NCBI GenBank assembly: GCA_036971615.1
Contig: JAYKKR010000029.1
Location: forward strand, 124,001 to 188,000
Origin: Amyloporia xantha
Taxonomy: Eukaryota > Basidiomycota > Agaricomycetes > Polyporales > Adustoporiaceae
Reading direction: 5' to 3'
Length of the DNA stretch: 64,000 nucleotides
A program made the position numbers and the translations under genes. The notes below the pieces were generated by a model that searched no databases, was not told where the DNA came from, and saw only the letters and a program-made list of their open reading frames with translations. Positions 55,726 to 64,000 of this stretch are shown here, one piece after another (position 1 is the stretch's first letter; the number at the start of each line of letters is the position of its first letter).

Positions 55726-58700
55726 ATGAGTCTTAAAGGCATCCACACCAGCTCTTTAGGTGATGAGCTCGAGCTTTTCAAGCCTGCGGACAGGAACACG
55801 CGCAAAAACATCATCGACACGACCTTGATAAAATTACAGGGAGAGCATGCGACTCTTGCAAAGCAGGACAAAGGTGGCTTACGACGTGTATGTTGGCTGC
55901 AATTCTCTGCGCAACGAAGGCTGACAATAGGGTAGCAACTCTCGGCATGGTTTCGCAACGGTGCTCCAGGCAGCGGGCGAAAGAAGCCAATGAGATGGGG
56001 CGGAAAAGATCAGGCCCTGAGCAATTCGGGCTTGAGAACAGAGGACTCGTTAAGGCGGCTTCGAAGGAGATCACGAATGGAGACGGTATAGGCAACAAGA
56101 ATATCGGCGCGTGGCCAGCCGCGCAAGCTCGGCTTTGGAAGGCACTCAGCGCAGATGAGCAAGCTGGATATATCGCGAGGGCGAATGCCCCGTCTGAGGC
56201 CAAGCGGCCTGCAAGCTTGCCGTCGCGGAAGTATGTGCCTCTCCGTTTCGGTCGCGCGCGTCGAGCTAAAAGTTGTATAGAGTCATTCAAAGGAAACTGG
56301 TGCAGCGCCTCAAAGCATTTACGACTCAAATCTATTGTGACTACGGTGTACGAATGGTCGCGTTTTCCGCGGTTCAAGTGGGACCTGAGGAAATCTTGGT
56401 GGATACGTGAGGTTGTACTTTGGCGTGACAATTTAATACTGACATGCATAACAGGCACGATTACAATAAAGATTTAGAAGGGGCACCCCCATTCACAGAC
56501 ATGCCTAACTGGGATGAAGACACACAAACCCAATTCGGATTATACAGTCGCAATGTGTTCCTGGATGGAGTGGTAGCAGATCAGTCACAAAGTGCAGCCA
56601 TGAGGAAGGTGCGAATAAGGGAAGCCATGGACGTGGATGCGGAAGGCCTTCCGCTGATTCCAGTGCCAAAGGCAGATGAAGGCCGCGAGAAGCTGGACGA
56701 CTTGAAAGCCATGCTCCGCGAGTTCCTGAACATTCATTTTCGTGAGCTCGTATTTCCGCTTGCACACGTGGTCTCTAACGTTTTGGCAGAGGCCGCGACC
56801 GGCAACGCAAAAGCCCGCGCGCCGTGGACCCATATCACGCAGAATCCGTCGCTTTATTTCGAAGACGAAATGACGCCGGACGGGATGGGTCTGCGCGATC
56901 CTTCGCACATGACGGATGGACCCCTCAGGAGCTTGCTACAATACTGGCGCGACCGACAAGTAACCAACGGCGGCCACTCTCCCTTCCGGTTCAAGGCGTA
57001 TATGGTCAAGCGCGATGATGCCGGCGATGCGATAATGGCGCGGGCCGAATACAGCGAGGCCTATATCGAGGAGCGGAAGAAGCCCGCGCGAAAGCATAAA
57101 AAGAACAAAGGGAAGGCGAGCAAGAAGGCGCGAGGAAAGCGCCCTGCCCGCGCAGTCCCCGGACGCGGTCGTGATGATGACTCTGAAGATGATGAGGTTG
57201 ATCGCGACTTTGGAGACGAGAGCGACGATGCCTCCGGTGATGAGAATGACCCCCTACTCATTTGCGAGAAGCCAACAAACTGGGCTTTGAAATCGCGGAC
57301 ACGTCGAGACAAGTTCCTCATGGCAATTGGAACGGGCGAGGTCTATTTTGAAGTGGTTCACAATTTGCAGAACTTTATGGTGAGTGGCGCGCGGTCTCAT
57401 ATCATACTGCGACTAACCCTGAATCTGCAGCGCGGCACTAAACCTGTTCCCCAGCCACTGTGCCAACAGGGCTGGACGTCTTGGGAGTATACGGAAAGAT
57501 ACCTCCCGCCGCATGTGCACAGTGATCCGAATGGGCTCGACGAGATCCTCCAATGGATGGATGATGCACCTTATCTGGATGAAGAAGGTAACCTCCCGCG
57601 CGATAGCGCCGGGTACAGCGCGATCATTGAGCAGTTCATTCTCATCGCGGGACTAATCACGCGCGAGTTTGACGTTGTTCAATTTGGGTGGGAGGAAGAG
57701 GAGGACGCCGCACAGTCAGGCATTCCTGCACATGTCGTCGGCACACAGATCGACTTTATGGACGTGGTCAATCGAATCGACCCAATGCTGAGGCTCCTCT
57801 GTGACGTAATGAGGGAGTCGGAGGCGCAGGCAGCTGCCCTGCCCGTGGCACACACGCTCACCACTGGTGGAGAATCATCGCGGTCCAATACGGTGCAACC
57901 GCCATCACCTAACATTTCGAGCGGTGACAAAGGTGGCAAATCTCAGGATGCAAGGTTCACAGATTCAGGAGCTACTGAAGAGCCTACCGCGGGATCCTCC
58001 ACACAGCGCGAGCACCTTCACCATGAAGGAAAGTTGGGTCGCGAGGACGCACGACAGTCCTTCTCCGCGCGACAGTCCTGGAGACCGCGATCAAGGGGAA
58101 GGCAGCCTCGAAGATGCCGATGACGATTCCAAGTTGAGACAGCTCAATGAACACCTAGCAGCGACACAGAGGGCGCTAGATGCTATGAAGAAGTCGAAAG
58201 AGACGGCCAAGGCTGCCGTTCGAGCAAAACCTCCACCTGTTGCGAAGAAACAGCTCGCGCGTGTAGATCCGGACAACGCGCAAGGGATTCAGGAGGCCCG
58301 TGCCTCGAATAAAAAGGACAACCAGAGCGGGACAGAGCGGGAGGAACTGGCTATAATGAAAGAGAAGGAAAGGTTACAAAGGGAGGCCGAAGACGACCGG
58401 GCATGGGCGGAGGGATTAGCGCGAGAGGCGGCCAAAAAGGAGCGCGCTGCTGCACACCAGAAGAAGGTCGCGTCCCGCGCGTTGAAAGAGCAAGAGATGG
58501 ATAAGCAAACAAAACAAAAGGCTGTCGACCACATCGCGCGGATCAATTTGGATCGTCAAGCCATGAAGGAGAAAGCCATTGAGGACAAGCGGGCGCGCGT
58601 GGCCCTCGCGCAGGCGGGCCCTTCGCGACCCCCTCAAGAAGCAGCGGTGCCAGGGGCAGGTGGGCAACTGAATGCAGACTCCAATGCCATGGTTCCGACC

Positions 58701-59437
58701 AAGCGGACTGCAGCTCAGGGCCCTGGAGAAGCGCGGCTCGCCTTGCTTAACAAAGTGCGAGACCGTCTTGGGAGCCAGCCGCCTGTCGCGGCAACCATAA
58801 AGCCCACCACCCAAACTGCACCGCCCGCGCTGGGAGGAATGGAGTGGCGTACAGCTGTCGCGGGGCCAAGTGTGGCGCGGCCCGCGCGTCCTCAGCCGCA
58901 ACCGCGATATCAAGGGGCCAGCCACGAGAATACTGCTGGCCCGTCATCCATGTATGTTGATAGAACTCACGGTTCAAGCGACAAGGACAGTACCAAATCC
59001 GACGAGGATGGGTCACCTTCGCGACCTGCTCCCGGCGCATGGACGAGGGCCAAGGCGCAGAAAGAAAAGCAGGCCATGCTTCAAGCGCCTACAGGAGGAT
59101 CCGTGTCAGATGCGATAGGACAGCCGCGTGCGACACGTGCAACGACGCGGAAACAGGATAAGACTGGGAAAGGTGATGCAAGGCCAGATAGCCAAGACGG
59201 TCAGGTGAAATCCAATGCAAGTCCTGCCAAGCGCGTGCCCGCGCAAGCACGCGCGCGTGCTACGGTTCGCGCCACCGGCCGCGCGAGAGGTCGCGGTCGC
59301 GGTGCCGGGGCAGAATGCCTGCTTTGCCCGCTCTCGAGGAGGAGGATGAGGAGGACGAGGAGAAAGATTCAGAGGAAGATGATAATCCTCGTCCTAGGAA
59401 AGTGGCCAAACGTGGCCATGGACAAAGAAGAAGATGA
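55726..59437 (+). CDS. Large KDZ-associated protein with HMG-like N-terminus and basic/coiled-coil C-terminus
   Basis: Resembles a gene type often found beside KDZ transposases in mushrooms; function unknown. The N-terminal part reads MSLKGIHTSSLGDELELFKP, then GAWPAAQARLWKALSADEQA then GYIARANAP, an HMG-box-like helix pattern. Introns at about 56238-56280 and 56412-56453 join KVIQRKLVQRLKAFTTQIYC and HDYNKDLEGAPPFTDMPNWD. The middle part has APWTHITQNPSLYFEDEMTP and SLLQYWRDRQVTNGGHSPFR, followed by a lysine-rich segment and an acidic stretch (DDDSEDDEVDRDFGDESDDA). The C-terminal 450 residues form a charged coiled coil (REELAIMKEKERLQREAEDD). Frame changes are needed near 58030-58090 and near 59305 (G run); after the latter the end is acidic (PALPALEEEDEEDEEKDSEE) then basic (RKVAKRGHGQRRR). 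It could be two genes, the second starting near 58020. The join between 55890 and 55960 is unresolved. Confidence 0.6.
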
Positions 59438-59825
59438 GGCCTGTGATACCCATGCAAGGCGCGGCGCGTCACGCAGTCGCGGTTGTCCAGTGTCAGTTGC
59501 TGAGTCGCGGTTATTTAGTGGCGATTGTTGAGTCGCGGACGAGTTTTGACCAGATATCTTAGAAGGCACCCGATAAGTATTGCCTGTGGCGTCTGCTGTC
59601 TTATTTGTGATGTTCCACCTAATGGGCAATCTAATGCATTGTAATTCCAGACCTGTACAGACTTGTGTTAATCAGAGACTATTGCTCCACTCTTTCACAA
59701 CTTGAGTCGCGCGCAGAAATTGGACTGGAATTATAATCATTTATATAGTAGTTTTTGGGACTGTTGAAGTCCCATGCGCTCGCGAGACTATGGTATGTAC
59801 ATCTAAATATTCGTCGTAAAGAAAT
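59438..59825. other. Convergent 3' region
   Basis: About 390 bp between the large gene and the right-hand zinc-cluster gene, which converge. It contains a run of spaced gtcgcgg-type words near 59470-59540. No gene seen. Confidence 0.5.
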
Positions 59826-62609
59826 CTATGCGGACGATGTGCCGCGCTGTGAGTCCTCCCCCTGCTGTTCTCCACCAGTCGCAATTTTGTGAACATCCGC
59901 GGCCTGGATTGAAACTCGCGTCACCGCGGTCGTGCTTGGATCCCGTGTTTGAACACTGTCCTGGCTGATGTTGCTCGCGAGGGCGGCGGTAGAAGTCGCG
60001 CGCGAAGCCGCGCTTTGGAACAAGGGCTCTGGCACATAGGCCCGTCGAGCGCTGAGGTCCAGGACTTGCTTGCGGATGCCCTCCATCTGCCCCGCGTACC
60101 CGTCAATCTGCGCAGAGATGGTGTCCAGCGAGGCTTGCATGCTCGATGCGTTGAGGGACTGCTGCACCTTCTTGAACTCCTCGCGAAGGTTGATGATTGA
60201 CGCTTGGAGGTGCTCGGGCTCGATGGAGGCGACCGCGCTGTTCAGTGCGTTGACCTGCGCACTTACCGTCTCGACGCGCGTGTCGAGATTCTCCATGGAC
60301 TCTTCCATGTTCTCCTGTTGCTCCTCCACCTGCAAGACGCGCGCCTCGATAGCGCTCCCAGCAACCTCGACCGCACCCATGCGCTCGGTCAAGCTCTCGA
60401 GCAGGACACGCGCCTCGCCCGTGCCCCCGCAACCTCCACTGCCGCCAAGCGCTCCGTCAAGCTCGCGACATCCTCCTCATAGTCTCCAAACGATGTTTGG
60501 ACCTTCTCCATGAGGAAGTCCCTGAGCTGCACGGCAACTTCGGTGACCGTGTCTTCCATCTTCTCCAGGGGCACTATGGCAGCCTCATGCCTCCTCGCGA
60601 TGTCCTCGAGCATGGCGACCTTTTCTTGCAAGGCCACGACCGTCTCCTTCAGCTGCGCGGTCTCCGTTTGGTCCTTGGCGAGCTGCTCGTGGGAGGCCTC
60701 GGAGTGTGTCTCGCGCGCGCGATGGGCCTCCTGGTTGGTCTCCGCAAGACCGCGGTCCTCCTCTTCGCGCACAATGGGACTTTGCTGCGGCTCGTCGAAC
60801 CTTTCGAGTTGGTGATGCTCCCACTGGTTCTCCTGGTCCTTGAGGTAGACGTAGGCGGGCGGTGTGGGGTCACGGCGAGATGGCGCGGTCTTGGGCTTCT
60901 TCGCGCGGCTGGGCCCTGCAACTGGCTCTACTGGGTCCTCGGCGTCGATGTCGAGCGGCGGTGAGGTGCGCTCAAGGCGACTGTCTCGTTTTGGCCGCGT
61001 CTTCTTCACCGCACCGCGAGTTGGTTTGCCGGCGGTTTTCTTCGCCTGAGCCAACTCGGCCTCATACTCCTCGAATAGCTGGCCGTTGGGGAGTATGTTC
61101 TTGTTGTCACTGTTCTGGTGCAAGAAGCCCAGGTCTTTCACCCAGACGGTCCATGCCGGCGGCGCAACCTTGTCGCGGATGCATTTCTGCGCGTATTCTT
61201 GAAACGCTTTTGCGGTGTCCGTCGCGGTCTGGTGGCCAGTGATCGCCTTGCCGTTGGGTCGCCGAGGAACCAGAGAGCACTTGCCCTTGTTGCGCGCGCA
61301 GTACATGCAGCGCCCGAAGTGTGATGTCGCGACCATGCACACCTTTTTGGCCTGCGCGCATACACCACAGCTGACAACCTACAGACCAGCAGGTGAGCGT
61401 AAAACAATCGCGACGATGCAATGACTTACAGATTTCACTGCTACTGCAGACGCCTCTTCGATCCTTGCAGCCTCTGCAGCGGCCCTTGTGGTGTGCTCAG
61501 GCTGCTTCTCCTTGGTGCGTGCGGACCGGCGCGGCGCATTCTTGCCTGCGGTCGTCTTCTCGCCGTTGCGCGGAGGCGGCGCGTCCTCCCTCGTCCTCGT
61601 CGTCGTCCTCCTCCTCGTCCTCCTTGTCCCCATTCTCATCGTCCTCCTCTTCTTCCTCGTCGCGTCCACCCACCACTTCCACCTCCACCTCTTCCTCACG
61701 TGCCCGCTTCTTGCCTTTTGCATTTGACGGCTTCTTTTTTCAGGTAGCGGCGGCACCCTCACACAATCCAGAACGATTGGACTGTCGTCCGAGTCGACGA
61801 GCGGCCTCTTCAGGGATGGCCGGACAACCGGGCGCTTCATGCGAGGGGGCGCATTTACTGGGGGCAACGCGAACCGCGGTTTTGTCCTCTTGGGCTGCTG
61901 TGTTGTCTCCATAGAGGCCGCGGTGGGCTGCGCTGTGGGTGCCGCTGGTGGGGGTGTGCGCGATTGGGTGGCAGCGTCTGCCTGAGCGGAGGGCTTTGCT
62001 GCCTTGCTCTTCGCGGTCTCGCTGTCCTGGTGCGCATCCGACTTCCGTTTCTGGACAGGGACGCGCGACGTCGATGCTTCCGGCGTCGGAGCTTGCGCAA
62101 GCGTCTCGCGCGCCGCTGGAGGAGCTCCTGCTGTGAAAGATGTTAGCATTTGTCAGTGGCCTCGACAACTGACATGCACTGTGCTTACCTCTCTTGGCCC
62201 ACCACTGATCGTTCCCCAGCTCCACCTCCTGAGTTGGCCCAGGGATGACGAAGTTCTTCATGCCGCTCGAGGAGATGCGAGGATCGTCGACTCTGATGTT
62301 GCGGAGGTCGGCGCCGTTGCGAGAGTCGGCGTACTCCCTGAGTGCGCTGCACAGCAACATAGGCACGCGCAGAGACCCGCGCACATCCCGGGAGCGTCGC
62401 GGAACGCGTGCCAGCCCTTTTTCTAGAAATGAAAAAGATGTTAGCTGTTCTCATATGAGTGGCTGCTATGTACTCACAAACTCGGAGTAGAAGGACTCCT
62501 CGTAGAGCACGTAGCCTTGTGTGCCCGGGGCGGGCGCGCAAGCGAGCGCGGCCGCCATACGCGCGGTCGCGGTGTCGATGGTGAGCTGGCGGACGACGGC
62601 GTCGGACAT
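59826..62609 (-). CDS. Zinc-cluster and coiled-coil protein, right copy, frame breaks
   Basis: Paralogue of 44242-47031 in opposite orientation. Exon 1 from 62609 gives MSDAVVRQLTIDTATARMAA. Exon 2 begins EKGWHAFRDAPG and, in a shifted frame, continues LREYADSRNGADLRNIRVDD to NDQWWAKRG. Exon 3 has Pro/Thr-rich, RPLVDSDDSPIVLD and acidic parts. The zinc cluster again has CX2CX6CX9CX2CX6C spacing (CGVCAQAKKVC then CMYCARNKGKC), followed by KAITGHQTATDTAKAFQEYA and WVKDLGFLHQNSDNKNILPN. The C-terminus is a long coiled coil (NLREEFKKVQQSLNASSMQA, ISAQIDGYAGQMEGIRKQVL). Apparent frame changes lie near 62370-62395, near 61720-61740 (A run) and near 61570-61590, and one near 60430 between two coiled-coil segments. 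Probably a nuclear DNA-binding, oligomeric protein; inferred. Confidence 0.7.
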
Positions 62610-62960
62610 TTTCAGTGAGAAGCGAGGTTAGAAAAGCGAGAGAGGCTGGAGTGGCGGTGATGGTAAGAGGAAGACAGAATGAACTTGGACGCGCGCGACC
62701 TTCAAGTGCTGAACGGGTTGCGGGTTATGTCAGCAACGCGTCAACGCGCGCTCAGGTGATCGCCGATTTTCGATCGTCTTGTCACGTGGGCGCCTGAATC
62801 GATCGCGACCTCCTATCCCAAGTCAACTGCTACGCGTCTTTGTACTCTCATCCAGTCTTTCCGCTGCAAGTAGGTGCTAATACAAATTCCTGTGCAATGT
62901 TCATAAGCTCATGAAAACAACTTAGCATTCCCACCTCGTCGCGACCACAAACACCGCGAT
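62610..62960. promoter_or_regulatory. Shared divergent promoter, right copy
   Basis: The space between the right zinc-cluster gene (minus) and the right RSPID gene (plus). The block 62682-62739, read on the minus strand, matches the left copy at 44105-44163 (gctgacataacccg, then gttcag, then gaaggtcgcgcgc), at nearly the same distance from the zinc-cluster ATG. Confidence 0.65.
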
Positions 62961-64000
62961 CGATGAACATGGACATGGAGAACCGTGAGGACCTCGTCCA
63001 CAGCTGTGATGAGTACTGACAACCCATAGGCAAATCCAATCGAAGGCGCGCACAGATCTCCCCGACGTGCTCATGTCTGAGGCCCGCGGAACTCTTATGA
63101 CTAGAGGTGAGTACAGTGATCGCGATCTCCACTTTGTGGCTGATGTTAATACGACTGATTTCCGATCTTGAAGACCGCGATTCAGTGCCCCGAGACGAGA
63201 ACTCGGGTGGCCGCGCACGCACCCCGATTGATTTGGATTTTTTTGATTTGGATCCAGGTATGTCCTCATATCCACATGGAATGGGCACTTATCTAGCATT
63301 GGCGTGAAGATTTGAACCGGCGCGAACCCCAATCGACCTCCACCGCGACCTCGACCTCCACCGCGACCTGGACCGCGACCTCGACCTGGACCGCGACCTC
63401 CGCGACCTTGACTTCGACCGCGACCTCGACCTTGACCGCGACCTCCGCGACCTCGACTTCGACCGCGACTTCGACCTCGACGTGCCCGACGCGGCCGCGG
63501 GAATTGTTCCAACTCACAACAATATTGTCCATCAGAGTGTGTGAGGAAGTTCCTCTTTTGGATTGAACTGATATTGATTGTAGCATTCTACCGTGACCGC
63601 TCACCTGTCGGCCTAAAAGCGTGTTGAAGGAGGCTATGGAGGTTATGGAACGCCATGGGAGTGAAGGCAAGTGTGTTCCATTTGATATAATAACATAGGG
63701 CGAACCTCTGATATACAGGAACAGAGCGCAGTCGCGAACGGTCGCCCATCCTTCTTGACGATTTTAGCGATGACTTCGATGAAGAACCTCAAGTAGTCGC
63801 CCGCATCAGCGCTGAGGCCAGAACCAAGAGGCAGGGTGGGGAGCGTCACGAAAACTTCAATACCCACAGCACAATTGAACACATTGTGGACGAAGGCCAT
63901 TCCAGAAGTGCTCCTCAAGTCGAGACGAGAAATACAGATTCTGCCCCTGACGTCCATGACGCTCCGCGCCGCGATGATGTCGCGGCAGGTCATCTCGGGG
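62961..64000 (+). CDS. RSPID-repeat acidic protein, right copy, runs off the window
   Basis: Mirror-image paralogue of 42761-43990. Exons recognised: 63030-63106 (KARTDLPDVLMSEARGTL), 63174-63257 (RARTPIDLDFFDLDPG; 84 nt, the same length as its left counterpart), about 63310-63538 (RTPIDLHRDLDLHRDLDRDL expanded by a repeated R/D-D-L/F-D unit), about 63585-63666 (FYRDRSPVGL, then in another frame VLKEAMEVMERHGSEG), and 63719 to the window edge (ERSRERSPILLDDFSDDFDE then EPQ). Introns are phase 1 as in the left copy. The intron at 63667 starts with GC instead of GT. The 5' end is uncertain; MNMDMEN near 62962 is a candidate start but does not join in frame. One-base breaks are suspected at the start of the third and inside the fourth listed exon. 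No function is known. Confidence 0.6.
63335..63485 (+). repeat. Coding microsatellite of ccgcgacct type
   Basis: About 150 bp made of imperfect ccgcgacct/cgacct(c) units. In the frame homologous to the left RSPID gene this encodes R-D-L-D-L/F repeats; in the next frame it encodes S-T-A-T. The left gene lacks the expansion. Confidence 0.85.

Noticed and set aside
63312..63566. S-T-A-T repeat frame on the plus strand
   Set aside because: The neighbouring frame matches the homologous exon of the left RSPID gene and joins the next exon in phase, so S-T-A-T is most likely a shadow frame.
63293..63670. 125-codon minus-strand frame rich in Val/Glu
   Set aside because: Antisense reading of the ccgcgacct microsatellite.

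Overview
The window is genomic DNA of a basidiomycete fungus, most likely an Agaricomycete. The evidence is genes broken by many 45-70 bp GT-AG introns, small secreted proteins, F-box and BTB paralogues typical of mushroom genomes, Ty3/gypsy chromovirus debris, and a Kyakuja-Dileera-Zisupton (KDZ) transposase next to a TET/JBP dioxygenase, a pairing known from mushroom genomes. All gene models were assembled by hand from splice signals and protein-family patterns.

Left part, about 1-31 kb, is an ordinary gene region: the 3' end of actin-related protein 2 (2-1159), a mitochondrial Rim2-like carrier (1522-2660, minus), an F-box protein (3714-5217), a broken BTB protein (5907-6965, minus), a secreted GH23-type lysozyme-like protein (7768-9032, minus), a secreted repeat protein with dibasic sites between repeats (10497-11761), a single-pass membrane protein (12098-13328, minus), a vezatin/Inp2-like myosin-binding membrane protein (13932-17051, minus), an HSF-type transcription factor (21425-23754), a GNAT-like acetyltransferase (26016-26510, minus) and a major-royal-jelly/yellow protein (27398-29385, minus).

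Middle part, about 32.8-42.4 kb, is repeat-rich. It holds a 264-bp LTR with a polypurine tract, a gag-like ORF with two in-frame TGA codons, an AT-rich island with tandem repeats, a truncated chromovirus integrase-chromodomain fragment, and an unusual 2-kb array of about 18 short inverted repeats lying inside a 1024-codon ORF. Three copies of a 165-bp tandem repeat follow.

Right part, about 42.7 kb to the window end, looks like one large KDZ-type element or KDZ gene cluster. It contains a KDZ transposase (50378-53943), a TET/JBP oxygenase (54024-55275, minus), a large HMG-like/basic protein gene (55726-59437), a tandem pair of small paralogues (47807-48618 and 49357-50120, both minus), and at both flanks a divergent pair of the same two genes: an RSPID-repeat acidic protein pointing outward and a zinc-cluster/coiled-coil protein pointing inward. 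The two flanking pairs are mirror images, including a conserved shared promoter, so the arrangement resembles a diverged inverted duplication bracketing the transposase.

Many reading frames in all parts show single-base breaks, often in homopolymer runs. Assembly indels are as likely as true decay for most of them.
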